Part shown: positions 33,076 to 41,367 of the stretch, in pieces
Layout: the number at the start of each line of letters is the position of its first letter
How positions within the stretch are numbered: the first letter of the stretch is position 1
NCBI GenBank assembly: GCA_963805495.1
Contig: CAWDUQ010000005.1
Coordinates: forward strand, 186,001-250,000
Source: DAHUXD01 sp963805495
GTDB taxonomy: Bacteria > Acidobacteriota > Thermoanaerobaculia > UBA5066 > Gp7-AA6
DNA length: 64,000 bases
Direction: 5' to 3'
The notes under the pieces: model-generated
What the model saw: only the letters and a program-made list of their open reading frames with translations
Databases searched by the model: none
Told to the model about the DNA's origin: nothing
Program-made: the position numbers and the translations under genes

Positions 33076-34863
33076 AGGGGTCGGCCGGCGCTCGAGGACG
33101 CGAATGAGGGCGCCGCGATCTCCCGCGGCCGGCTCCAGGGCGACCGTCGCGTAGTCCCGAGCAATCTCGGCGGCGATCGCCTGCCCGTAGTCGACGCCGA
33201 AACGCGCCGCCGCCCAGCCCGGCGGGGTCTCGGCCACGAGGACCATGAACGTCGGACCGGCCGATCGAATTCGTCCCGCCACGACGAGCTCGGCGGCGGG
33301 ATCGAGGTGGCCGGGCAGGATCTGCTCCTGGCGCAGGGGATTGGCGAGCCCGGTCGCGAAGTTGAAGAGGCCCGCCTCCGGCAGGCCCGCGAGCGTGTCC
33401 CCGGGTCGCGCGCGCGCGCGAAGCAGGTCGAGCGTCTGGCGCACGGCCTCGGCCCGCACGGGAGAAAGGCTCAGCGAACCGGCGGCTGTTTGAACGGCCA
33501 CCCGGGGCTGCGCACGCCGGGCCCGGTCCAGCCGGACCAGTCCGGCCGCGGCGAGGGCCAGGAAGCCCGCGGCGAGGGCGCGACGGAGCGCCGCCGGCCG
33601 CGCCGCGCGAGGCGCCAGCACATCGAGACCCAGGACGGCGGCCGTTGCCGCGAGCCCGGGCAGCGCCAGGATCGAATACGGCGTCGTGACGAAACCGTAG
33701 GCCAGGTTGAGCGCGACGCGGGAGGCGAGGAGCGCGGAGAAGGCGAAGAGAAGCAGGCGCGCGCGGCCGCGTTCGTCCCGCGGCCCGCGCGCGGCGAGGG
33801 CGAGCGCGGATGCGGCCGCGACGAGCGGCATCGGCGAGAGGAGCGGAGGAAGCCGGTCCTCGATTCCCCCGCCCGTCAGCGTCGCCGCGAAGGCCACCCC
33901 CGCCGCCAGCAGCGCCCACCACACGGCCTCGCCGGCGGCGACGCGACCCTCGCGCACCGACGACCGCGCGACGAGGAGCGCCGCGCCCAGACAGAGCAGG
34001 TCCAGGAACGACGCGGTCGCGACGCGCGCGAGCGAGGTCCCCGGGGCATCCAGGCCGGAGATGAGCCGGTAGACCTGCCGCCACTCGGGCGGCGGCGCAA
34101 AGAGAACGAGGGGTCCCTCGGACACGAGCTCGGCCCACGACACGCCTCGAAAGGCGAAGGCGTAGCCGGCGGCGGCGATGAACGCTCCGGAGGCGAGGAT
34201 CGCCGCGGTCCGGCGCCGGGCAGACCGGGCTTCTTCGCCGCGCAGGGCGCCGAGCAGGAGGGCTGCCGCGGCCGCCGCTCCGATCTCGGCCTTGGCGAGC
34301 AACGCGAACGCGAGGGCGAAGGAGGAGAGCGTCGCCCGGCCGCGCGAAGCCGGCCCCGAGGCGGCGGCGAGGCAGGCGAAGCCTCCCGCGACGGCAAAAA
34401 GCGCCGCGAACGCATACGGAAAGAGAAACGCTCCTCCGTTCGGGGCTCCGATGCAGATCGCCGCGGCGACCGAGACCGCCACGCCGGCGGCGAGCGGGGA
34501 GCCCGCACGTCGGGCCAGCCGATACAGCGCGCAGAGAAGCACCGCCGCGGCCAGTGCGCCCATCGCCTCGAGCGCGCCGAAGCGACGCCCGAGCACGCGG
34601 ATCGCCGCCGCGTTGAGCCAGGCCGCCGCGGGACCGTAGTAGAAGGCGACGTCGCGATACAGGCGCTCCCCCGCCGCCAGCCGCGCGGGGACCTGCAGCT
34701 CTCGCGAACCGTCGACGAAGGGATGGATCCACCGGTCCCAGGTCAGCCCCGCCGACGCCGCCGCGGCGAAGGCGGGGACGAGGAACCACTCCCACCGCCG
34801 GCGCGTGAGCGCCTCGCCGGTACCGGTCGCTCCGGGGGGAGGGGGCCCTGGCGGCCGGCTCAC
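33073..34863 (-). CDS. Multi-spanning GT-C-like membrane protein
   Basis: About 596 residues with 11-13 hydrophobic segments. After the first segment comes DRWIHPFVDGSRELQVPARL, then AGERLYRDVAFYYGPAAAWL near 53-72. This Asp plus LYRD and YGP pattern is typical of the first outer loop of lipid-linked-sugar glycosyltransferases (GT39/ArnT-like) and related unclassified proteins. The last 100 residues are a soluble domain. It may add a sugar or other group to an envelope lipid, but this is an inference from topology. The GTG start is chosen because it overlaps the upstream lipoprotein stop as GTGA; longer starts would run into that gene. Confidence 0.6.
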   Translation of the reverse strand: MSRPPGPPPPGATGTGEALTRRRWEWFLVPAFAAAASAGLTWDRWIHPFVDGSRELQVPARLAAGERLYRDVAFYYGPAAAWLNAAAIRVLGRRFGALEAMGALAAAVLLCALYRLARRAGSPLAAGVAVSVAAAICIGAPNGGAFLFPYAFAALFAVAGGFACLAAASGPASRGRATLSSFALAFALLAKAEIGAAAAAALLLGALRGEEARSARRRTAAILASGAFIAAAGYAFAFRGVSWAELVSEGPLVLFAPPPEWRQVYRLISGLDAPGTSLARVATASFLDLLCLGAALLVARSSVREGRVAAGEAVWWALLAAGVAFAATLTGGGIEDRLPPLLSPMPLVAAASALALAARGPRDERGRARLLLFAFSALLASRVALNLAYGFVTTPYSILALPGLAATAAVLGLDVLAPRAARPAALRRALAAGFLALAAAGLVRLDRARRAQPRVAVQTAAGSLSLSPVRAEAVRQTLDLLRARARPGDTLAGLPEAGLFNFATGLANPLRQEQILPGHLDPAAELVVAGRIRSAGPTFMVLVAETPPGWAAARFGVDYGQAIAAEIARDYATVALEPAAGDRGALIRVLERRPTP

Positions 34864-35189
34864 TCGATCGAGCGGATGTCCGTGAGGATGTTGTTGTTGA
34901 GGGTGATCCGCACGCGGGAGCCCTCGGGAAAGCGGAACCACTGCGTTCGCGTGACTTCGAGCTGGTAGCGCGACGTGGCTTCGCCCTCTTTCGTCTCGAA
35001 CACCATGTAGTAGTTGCCGACGCTCCCGTAGCCCCGGCTATTGCCCGAGTTCGGCGCGCTCTCGCCCCTCTCGACCACGACGCAGTCGAGCATCCGGACG
35101 CCGAGGGCGGGGTCTTTCTTGCCTCCCGAGGCGCAGGCCGACAGCAGGCTCGCCGCGATCAGAATGGCCGTCAAGAACGAGTTTCGCAT
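34860..35189 (-). CDS. Small lipoprotein, unknown function
   Basis: 109 residues. The N-terminus MRNSFLTAILIAASLLSACASGG is a lipoprotein signal with lipobox LSAC, so Cys19 would be acylated; Ala at +2 predicts outer-membrane sorting by Lol rules. The mature part is a small beta-rich domain with YYMVFETKEGEATSRYQLEV and ends NNNILTDIRSIE. I do not recognise the domain. It is coupled by GTGA overlap to the GT-C-like membrane protein, suggesting a shared envelope job. Confidence 0.78.
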   Translation of the reverse strand: MRNSFLTAILIAASLLSACASGGKKDPALGVRMLDCVVVERGESAPNSGNSRGYGSVGNYYMVFETKEGEATSRYQLEVTRTQWFRFPEGSRVRITLNNNILTDIRSIE

Positions 35190-35258
35190 GGATGCCTCAC
35201 CGCCTTCCAACGCTCCCGGGCGCGTTTCGATTCCGGCGGGAGGCCGGGTCCGGGAGGC

Positions 35259-35264
35259 TATTCT
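35259..35264 (+). promoter_or_regulatory. Putative -10 of the UMF1 transporter gene
   Basis: TATTCT ends 12 nt before the ATG at 35277. The intervening nucleotides are C/G-rich with no Shine-Dalgarno sequence. Confidence 0.35.
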
Positions 35265-35276
35265 ACGGGGGCCCCG

Positions 35277-36608
35277 ATGAGCGATCCCCGCCGGAATCCC
35301 GAACCGCCGGGCCGGACACCCGCGACGGCGCACGCCTCCGCACTCGAGCGCTGGAGCTGGGCCCTCTACGACTTCGCCAACACGATCTTCTCGATGAACA
35401 TCGTGACCCTCTACTTCGCCGTGTGGATCGTGACGGAGCGCGGCGCGAGCACGACGGCCTACTCGGCGGCGACGAGCCTTTCGTCCGTGGCGGTCCTGTT
35501 TCTCGCCCCCTGGGTCGGCGCCGCCTCGGACGCCTCGGGCCGCCACAAGGCGTGGGTCGTGGGGTTCACCCTCGCCTGCGTCGCGGCGACGCTCGCCTTC
35601 TCTCCGCTCGCCCGCGCGAACCTGCCCGCCGGAACCGGGCTCCTCGTCCTTCTCGCCGCGTTCGCGCTCGCCAACGCCGCCTACCAGCTCGCCCTGCCTC
35701 CGTACAACGCGATGCTCTCCGAGCTCGCGCGGCCGTCGGACCGCGGCCGGCTCTCGGGCATCGGGACGGCGCTCGGATACGTCGGCTCGATCGCGGGCGT
35801 CCTCCTCGTCGGGCCGTTCGTCACGGGCGGCCGGGGGCTGACCGCCGGTGGTCGCCAGGCTGCATTCACGCCGACGGCGCTCCTCTTCCTGCTCTTCGCC
35901 CTGCCGTTCTTCGTCTTCTGCCGCAACCGCGGAAGCCGCGGTGCCGGCCCGGCGGCGGTGCGGTGGGCCTCGATCACGGGCGAGCTCGCCTCGGCCTTTC
36001 GGGACGCGGGGCGTCACCGCGGCCTCCGGCGCTTCGTCGTCGCTTCGTACTTCTACCAGGACGCCCTCGGCACCGCGATCTCGTTCATGGCCCTCTATGC
36101 CGTCACCGTGCTCGGGCTGCCGACCGGCGGCGAGATCCGCCTCTTCGTCACGCTGACGATCCCCGCGGTGGCCGGGGCGGCGCTCGCGGGCCTCGCGTGC
36201 GACCGGTGGGGGCCGCGCCGGACGCTCGCCGCCGTCCTCGCCGCCTGGATCGCGGGACTCTCGGCGATCGCGCTCGCGCCCTCGCTCGACAGCTTCTGGA
36301 TCGGCGGCGTGATCGTCGGCCTCGCCTTCGGCGGGATCTGGTCCGCCGAGCGCCCGCTCCTCCTGACGCTCGTGCCCGCCGGCGAATCCGGCCGCTACTT
36401 CGGACTGCTCGCCCTCTCGGCCCGGGCGGCGGCGATCGTCGGGCCGCTCGTCTGGGCCGCGATCGTCGACGGGCTCGCCGCGCCGCTCGGCCGCAACGTC
36501 GCGTACCGGCTGGCCGTCGTTTCGCTCGCCGCGATGATGGCTGTGGCGCTGTGGCTCCTCCGGGGCGTCCCGGACCGGGAGGCGCCCGCGGAGATCCCGG
36601 CCGCTTAG
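35277..36608 (+). CDS. MFS transporter, UMF1/Atg22-like family
   Basis: 443 residues with twelve predicted membrane segments. The opening family motif is ERWSWALYDFANTIFSMNIV near 22-41, and loop GAASDASGRHK near 81-91 matches the MFS cytoplasmic A-motif. A second YFYQDALGTAISF near 258 begins the C-terminal half. UMF1 proteins (YxiO-like) are related to vacuolar amino-acid effluxer Atg22; bacterial substrates are mostly unknown, possibly amino acids or peptides. The DapB-like dehydrogenase that follows could act on a transported amino acid, but that link is only positional. Confidence 0.85.
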   Translation: MSDPRRNPEPPGRTPATAHASALERWSWALYDFANTIFSMNIVTLYFAVWIVTERGASTTAYSAATSLSSVAVLFLAPWVGAASDASGRHKAWVVGFTLACVAATLAFSPLARANLPAGTGLLVLLAAFALANAAYQLALPPYNAMLSELARPSDRGRLSGIGTALGYVGSIAGVLLVGPFVTGGRGLTAGGRQAAFTPTALLFLLFALPFFVFCRNRGSRGAGPAAVRWASITGELASAFRDAGRHRGLRRFVVASYFYQDALGTAISFMALYAVTVLGLPTGGEIRLFVTLTIPAVAGAALAGLACDRWGPRRTLAAVLAAWIAGLSAIALAPSLDSFWIGGVIVGLAFGGIWSAERPLLLTLVPAGESGRYFGLLALSARAAAIVGPLVWAAIVDGLAAPLGRNVAYRLAVVSLAAMMAVALWLLRGVPDREAPAEIPAA

Positions 36609-36609
36609 A

Positions 36610-36615
36610 TAGAAT
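36610..36615 (+). promoter_or_regulatory. Putative -10 of the DapB-like dehydrogenase gene
   Basis: TAGAAT covers the first candidate ATG (36614) and ends 13 nt before the second ATG (36629), which favours the latter as the start. Confidence 0.35.
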
Positions 36616-36628
36616 GCCGTCCCGAAGC

Positions 36629-37639
36629 ATGAACACACGAAGCGCGCGCATCTCTCTCGTCGGTCTCGGCCCGATCGGCATCGAAGTCGGCAAGGCCCTC
36701 GTGCACCGGGAGGGCGTGGAGCTCGCGGGAGCCGCGGACCCGGCGCCGGAGAAGGCCGGCCGGCCGCTGGCGGAGCTTCTCGAAGGCGGGTTCCCCGGCG
36801 TGACGGTGTCGCCCTCGGCCGCCGCGCTCTACGCGCAGACGGCGGGCTCGCGCCACCGGGGCGACGTGGCGGTGCTCTGCACGGGCTCGCGTCTCCACGC
36901 GATGCTGCCGCAGATCGAGGAAGCGATCGCGGCCGGGCTTCACATCGTTTCGACCTGCGAAGAGCTGGCGTATCCGGAGCTGCGTCACGCGCCCATGGCC
37001 CGGCAGATCGACAAACTGGCGAAGGCGAAGGGCGTCGCCGTCCTCGGCACCGGCGTCAACCCCGGGCTCGTGATGGACCGACTGGTGCTCGCCGCGGCCG
37101 GGGCCTGCGTCCGCGTCGATTCGGTCCGGGTGACGCGGGTCGTCGACGCCGCCAAGCGGCGCGGCCCCCTGCGGGCGAAGGTCGGGGCCGGGCTCACCCG
37201 CGACGAGTTCCTCGCGGGCGTGGCGGCGAAGAAGCTCGGCCACGTCGGGCTTTCGGAGTCCGCGGCGATCATCGCGCTCGGGCTCGGGCTGCCGATCCAC
37301 GAGATCACCGAAACGATCCATCCCGTCCTCGCCGAGCGCGAGACCGACGGCATCGCGGCGGGCCGCGTGCTCGGACTCCACCAGGTCGCGCTCGTCCAGG
37401 CTGGAGACGAGGTGAAGGTCGTTCTCGACCTGACCATGGCCGTGGCCGCGCCCGATCCCGCCGACCGGATCGACATCGAGGGCGACCCTCCCCTCCACCT
37501 GACCGCGGCCGGCGGCTTTCACGGGGATCGCTCGACGATCGGCACGGTCGTCAACGCGATTCCGTTCATCGTTTCGGCGCCGGCCGGCCTTCACAGCGTG
37601 GTCACGCTTCCCCTCTTCGGCCTGAGGCCCCTCCCCTAG
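36629..37639 (+). CDS. DapB-like / 2,4-diaminopentanoate dehydrogenase-like oxidoreductase
   Basis: 336 residues. A Rossmann NAD(P) domain starts with RISLVGLGPIGIEVGKALV near 6-24 and is followed by VLCTGSRLHAMLPQIEEAI, CEELAYPEL and GTGVNPGLVMDRLVL near 138-152, the last typical of the dihydrodipicolinate reductase-like group that includes 2,4-diaminopentanoate dehydrogenase of ornithine fermentation. Near the C-terminus is GDRSTIGTVVNAIPFI. Only family level is safe; substrate is likely an amino-acid-derived ketone or imine. An ATG at 36614 would add five residues but lies on a probable -10. It is directly behind the UMF1 transporter. Confidence 0.72.
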   Translation: MNTRSARISLVGLGPIGIEVGKALVHREGVELAGAADPAPEKAGRPLAELLEGGFPGVTVSPSAAALYAQTAGSRHRGDVAVLCTGSRLHAMLPQIEEAIAAGLHIVSTCEELAYPELRHAPMARQIDKLAKAKGVAVLGTGVNPGLVMDRLVLAAAGACVRVDSVRVTRVVDAAKRRGPLRAKVGAGLTRDEFLAGVAAKKLGHVGLSESAAIIALGLGLPIHEITETIHPVLAERETDGIAAGRVLGLHQVALVQAGDEVKVVLDLTMAVAAPDPADRIDIEGDPPLHLTAAGGFHGDRSTIGTVVNAIPFIVSAPAGLHSVVTLPLFGLRPLP

Positions 37640-37679
37640 TCCTCCGTAACGGAAGTCGCCATACGGCAGCCGGTCGCAG

Positions 37680-37723
37680 GGGCGGGGCTTGTCCCCGCCC
37701 GCGGGCGGCCGCAAGGGCCGCCC
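37680..37723 (+). repeat. Intergenic dyad repeat behind the DapB-like gene
   Basis: Hairpin A (GGGCGGGG, loop CTTGT, CCCCGCCC; 37680-37700) followed 3 nt later by hairpin B (GGGCGGCC, loop GCAAG, GGCCGCCC; 37703-37723). Here both flanking genes run the same way, so the element lies in a possible promoter region of the SRPBCC gene. Confidence 0.8.
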
Positions 37724-37816
37724 CGACACACGAGGGCGCGATCAAGACTTCGGTGACAGGACACGAATCTTTTCGGCGCGAGCTCGACACTCGGCCGCGC
37801 ACGAAGAAAGCGGGGA

Positions 37817-37822
37817 TACCCT
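37817..37822 (+). promoter_or_regulatory. Putative -10 of the SRPBCC gene
   Basis: TACCCT ends 6 nt before the GTG start at 37829. No ribosome site. Confidence 0.35.
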
Positions 37823-37828
37823 CGCGGG

Positions 37829-38302
37829 GTGCACGTCCTCGAGCAGGCCCACGAGATCGACGCCTCGCCGGACGCGGTCTTCGCCTTTTTCTCGGATCCT
37901 GCGAACCTCGCGCGGATCACGCCGCCCTGGCTGCGGTTCCGGATCCACGGTGCGGTGCCTTCGGCGCTGGGCGAGGGAAGCCGCATCGAGTACCGCATCC
38001 GCTGGCTCGTCTTCCGGTTCCGCTGGGTCACACGCATCACGCGCTGGCGCGCCCCGTTCGAGTTTCAGGACGTCCAGGAGAAGGGCCCGTACGCCGTCTG
38101 GGTCCACACCCACCGCGTCTCGCCCGGAAACGGAAGGGTCCGGATGGACGACCGTGTCGAATACGCACTCCCCTTCGGCGCGCTCGGCCGTCTCGTCCAT
38201 CGCCTGGGCGTGCGCCGGCAGCTCGAGGAGATCTTCGCGTACCGCCGGCGAGCCATCGACGAGATCTTCCCGCCCTCCGTCCGGGCCCTGGCCGGGCCGT
38301 GA
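37829..38302 (+). CDS. SRPBCC-family ligand-binding protein
   Basis: 157 residues of the START/polyketide-cyclase helix-grip fold: HVLEQAHEIDASPDAVFAFF opens the first strand and helix, PWLRFRIHG follows, and the closing helix is RLVHRLGVRRQLEEIFAYRR. Close relatives often sit beside photolyases, as this one does (23 nt before phr), and are usually annotated only as SRPBCC proteins. The ligand and function are unknown. A GTG start is placed just before the family N-terminus; the window holds no better ATG. Confidence 0.78.
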   Translation: MHVLEQAHEIDASPDAVFAFFSDPANLARITPPWLRFRIHGAVPSALGEGSRIEYRIRWLVFRFRWVTRITRWRAPFEFQDVQEKGPYAVWVHTHRVSPGNGRVRMDDRVEYALPFGALGRLVHRLGVRRQLEEIFAYRRRAIDEIFPPSVRALAGP

Positions 38303-38324
38303 CCCCGGACGGGCGGCCGAATCC

Positions 38325-39743
38325 GTGTCGACCCTGATCCACTGGTTTCGCCGGGACCTGCGCGCCGCGGACAACACCGCGCTCGCGAACGCCGCGCGCG
38401 ACGGCGACCGCGTCGTCCCGGTGTTCGTTCTCGACGATCACTATGAACGCGACCCGGACGTCGGCCCGGCCCGCTTTCGCTTCCTCCGCGAGAGCCTCGA
38501 GTCGCTCTCGGCATCGCTCGCGCGCCTGTCCGGCCGGCTCGTCCTTCGCCGCGGCCCGGCCGACCGGGCGTTGCCCGAGCTGCTGCGCGAGACCGGAGCC
38601 TCCGCCGTCTACGCCAACGCCGAGATCGGTCCGTACCCGGAGCGGCGCGACGCGAAGGCCGCCGCCGCGATCGAAGCGGCGGGCGGGCGCCTGCGTCTCT
38701 TTCCCGACGCGCTCCTCGTCGAGCCCGACGCTCTCGCTTCGGACGCGGGCGACCCGTACACGGTCTACACCCCGTTCGCCCGGAAGTGGGCGGCGGCCGA
38801 GAAGCGGGACCCCGTGGGGGCGCCCGCGTCGCTCGACACGCCGGAGCTCGCGAGCGTGCCCATCGCGAAGGTGCGCGCCTGGCGCGACGGGCCGGCGGAC
38901 ACGCGCGGGCCCAGGGGCGGCGAGACCGAGGCCGCCGACCTCGTCGCACGCTTCTTCTCGGGACCGGCCGCCCGCTACGCCGGGGACCGGGACCGGCCGG
39001 ACCGCGAAGGCACGTCCCGGCTGTCGCCGCACCTGCATTTCGGGACGATCTCGCCGCGCTCGGTCCGCGCCGCGGCCGAGGGGTCATGGCGGGAGGCGCC
39101 GCCATCCTCCCGCGACGGCATCCGCAAGTTCGTCGCCGAGCTCGCGTGGCGTGAGTTCTACCACCACGTTCTCTTCCACTTTCCGCGCGTTTCCGAGGAA
39201 AGCTTTCGCCCGGAGTTCGACCGGATGGCCTGGAAGGAGAACGCGTCGGGTCTCGAGGCCTGGACCCGCGGGGAGACGGGCTACCCGTTCGTCGACGCCG
39301 GGATGCGCGAGCTCGCGACGACGCATTGGATGCACAATCGCGCCCGGATGGTCGCGGCGTCGTTTCTGACCAAGGACCTCCACATCCACTGGAAGAGCGG
39401 CGAGCAATGGTTCGAGCGCCGGCTCGCCGACGCGGACCTCGCGAACAACAACGGTGGCTGGCAGTGGGCCGCGGGCAGCGGAACGGACGCCGCCCCGTAC
39501 TTCCGGGTCTTCAACCCCGTGCTGCAGTCCAGGAAGTTCGATCCCGAGGGCCGCTACATCCGGCGCTTCCTGCCCGCCCTCGCCCGCGTTCCCGACGCGA
39601 AGATCCACGAGCCCTGGACGCTGACGGCCGCCGAGCAGGCCGCCGCGGGATGCCGGATCGGGCTCGACTACCCTGCGCCGATCCTCGACCACGCCCGTGA
39701 GAAGGCGGTCGCCCTGGAGATGTTCGCGGCGATCCGGAAGTAG
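38325..39743 (+). CDS. phr: Deoxyribodipyrimidine photolyase
   Basis: 472 residues, class I CPD photolyase/cryptochrome family, which uses blue light to split cyclobutane pyrimidine dimers. The antenna domain begins LIHWFRRDLRAADNTALANA. The FAD domain shows GTSRLSPHLHFGTISPRSV near 227-245, ELAWREFYHHVLF near 268, TGYPFVDAGMREL near 318, WMHNRARMVAASFL near 335, and DADLANNNGGWQWAAGSGTD near 369. All are standard cofactor-binding blocks. The GTG start follows the SRPBCC gene by 22 nt, likely one transcript. No intrinsic terminator on the plus strand follows. Confidence 0.94.
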   Translation: MSTLIHWFRRDLRAADNTALANAARDGDRVVPVFVLDDHYERDPDVGPARFRFLRESLESLSASLARLSGRLVLRRGPADRALPELLRETGASAVYANAEIGPYPERRDAKAAAAIEAAGGRLRLFPDALLVEPDALASDAGDPYTVYTPFARKWAAAEKRDPVGAPASLDTPELASVPIAKVRAWRDGPADTRGPRGGETEAADLVARFFSGPAARYAGDRDRPDREGTSRLSPHLHFGTISPRSVRAAAEGSWREAPPSSRDGIRKFVAELAWREFYHHVLFHFPRVSEESFRPEFDRMAWKENASGLEAWTRGETGYPFVDAGMRELATTHWMHNRARMVAASFLTKDLHIHWKSGEQWFERRLADADLANNNGGWQWAAGSGTDAAPYFRVFNPVLQSRKFDPEGRYIRRFLPALARVPDAKIHEPWTLTAAEQAAAGCRIGLDYPAPILDHAREKAVALEMFAAIRK

Positions 39744-39746
39744 GCC

Positions 39747-39782
39747 CCAAAAAAAGGCGGCCCCGACTCAAAGGTCAGGGCC
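39747..39782 (-). terminator. Intrinsic terminator of the rod-shape operon
   Basis: On the minus strand, arms GGCCCTGAC and GTCGGGGCC (one mismatch, 9 pairs) enclose a six-base loop. A run of seven T's, offset by three bases, follows (complement of 39749-39755). It lies about 90 nt beyond the rng stop codon, and is the only clear hairpin-plus-U-tract I find in the window. The convergent phr gene ends at 39743. Confidence 0.82.
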
Positions 39783-39794
39783 GGGAAGGAAGGT

Positions 39795-39833
39795 ATCGCG
39801 TGCTGGCCTATGCAACAGGGGGCCTTTCGCGAT
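39795..39833 (-). other. Stem-loop in the rng 3' untranslated region
   Basis: Outer arms ATCGCG and CGCGAT (6 pairs) enclose inner arms GGCC and GGCC, with 3-4-nt internal loops and a 12-nt apical loop. Between this structure and the rng stop is an A/T-richer segment (39834-39865) unusual for this genome. Together with the terminator it could be a 3'-UTR-derived small RNA or an RNase target. Confidence 0.4.
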
Positions 39834-39870
39834 TATTTCGATCGAGTAAATTACTGATCGGGCGAGACTT

Positions 39871-41367
39871 CTAGCCCCGGTCGATTTCGAAGCCGTCGGA
39901 CTCCAGAGCCTCGTCCGCCGTCAGCTCGATCCGGATTCCGAGCACACTCTCGGTTTCGGCCAGGATTCTCGGGTCTTCCTCGGCGAGGAGGCGTGCGACG
40001 CCCGGGCGCACGCGGACTTGAACGATCTCGCCCGGAGTCAGGACGGCGGCCGACGACAGAAGCCGTCGCCGCAGGTCGAGGGAGACCGTCATGTCGGTCT
40101 TGACCCGGCCGCTCCCGGAGCACGCGGGGCAGGCGCGGGTCAGGACCCGCTCGAGGTTGCCCCGGGAGCGCTGCCGCGTGATCTCGATCAAGCCGAAATC
40201 CGAGACCGGCAGCAGCCGCGTGCGCGCCCGGTCCCGCGCCATCTCTTCCTGGAACCGCTCGAACAGCGCCTCCCGGTGGGCCGGGGCCTCCATGTCGATG
40301 AAGTCGACCACGATCAGTCCGCCGAGGTCGCGCAGCCGGATCTGCCGGGCCACCTCGGGGGCGGCCTCCAGGTTGAGGGCGAAGACGGTCTCCTCGAGGC
40401 CGTTCTTGCCCACGAAACGGCCGGTGTTGACGTCGATCGCCACGAGCGCCTCGGTCTGGTGGAGAACGATCGAGCCGCCCGAGGGAAGCGAAACGCGGCT
40501 CTGGAGCGCGTTTTCGATCTCGGCCTCCACGCCGAAGCGCTCGAAGAGCGGCTCGGGGCCGGAATGAAACTCGAGGCGGCGCGCGAGCCGCGGGGCGACC
40601 GCGTCGAGAAGCTCCTTCATCCGCGCGAGCGTGGCCTCGTCGTCGACCCGGATCGCGTCGCAGTCGTCCGGCAGGAGGTCGCGCACGCTGCGGAGGGCCA
40701 GGTCCAGTTCCCGGTGCAGAAGGGAGGGAGGCGACGCGCTTTCCTGCCGCCTCGCGATGCGCGCCGCCAGGTCCGTCAGGTAGCGATGGTCCGCCGAGAG
40801 CTCCTCCGCGGTCTTCCCGAGGGCGGCCGTGCGGGCGATGAGCCCCCCGCCCGCGGGGAGTGTCTCGAGCAGAGCGCGCAGGCGCTCGCGCTCCGCCGGG
40901 TCGGTGACCCGGCGCGACACGCCGGACTCGCGCGCCGACGGGAGGTACACGAGGGTCCGACCGGCGAGCGAGATCGCCGTCGAGACGCGAGGGCCCTTGG
41001 ACGCCACGGGGTCCTTGGAGACCTGCACCACGATTTCCTGGCCCTCCTTGACGAGATCGTCGATGCGCGGCCGGTCGGACCGCTCCTCCGGCTCACTCGC
41101 CGCGGTCTCCGGCACCTCCTCGCCGAACTCGATTTCCTCCGGGGGCGCGGCGTCCTCCACGTACAGGAAAGCATCGCGGTCGAGGCCGATCGAAACGAAG
41201 GCCGCCTGCATGCCGGGGAGCACCCGGTGGACGCGGCCCAGGTACACGTTGCCGACGAGGCTCTGCCGGCCCCGGCGTTCGTGCACCACCTCGACGACGC
41301 GGCCGTCCTCGGTGAGGGCGACGCGCGTCTCGGGAGGCGTCGCGTTGACGAGGAGCTCTTTCCTCAC
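39871..41367 (-). CDS. rng: Ribonuclease G/E family endoribonuclease
   Basis: 498 residues, RNase G-like length without the long RNase E C-terminal scaffold. After KELLVNATPPETRVALTEDG comes an S1 domain (SLVGNVYLGRVHRVLPGMQA near 38-57), interrupted by an acidic insert near 80-110. The catalytic block IVVDFIDMEAPAHRE near 347 holds the metal-binding Asp pair, and CPACSGSGR near 424 is the zinc-link. It cuts single-stranded A/U-rich RNA and matures 16S rRNA 5' ends. Its GTG start overlaps the rodA stop as GTGA, the last gene of the rod-shape operon, mirroring the mreBCD-rng linkage of enterobacteria. Confidence 0.92.
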   Translation of the reverse strand: MRKELLVNATPPETRVALTEDGRVVEVVHERRGRQSLVGNVYLGRVHRVLPGMQAAFVSIGLDRDAFLYVEDAAPPEEIEFGEEVPETAASEPEERSDRPRIDDLVKEGQEIVVQVSKDPVASKGPRVSTAISLAGRTLVYLPSARESGVSRRVTDPAERERLRALLETLPAGGGLIARTAALGKTAEELSADHRYLTDLAARIARRQESASPPSLLHRELDLALRSVRDLLPDDCDAIRVDDEATLARMKELLDAVAPRLARRLEFHSGPEPLFERFGVEAEIENALQSRVSLPSGGSIVLHQTEALVAIDVNTGRFVGKNGLEETVFALNLEAAPEVARQIRLRDLGGLIVVDFIDMEAPAHREALFERFQEEMARDRARTRLLPVSDFGLIEITRQRSRGNLERVLTRACPACSGSGRVKTDMTVSLDLRRRLLSSAAVLTPGEIVQVRVRPGVARLLAEEDPRILAETESVLGIRIELTADEALESDGFEIDRG

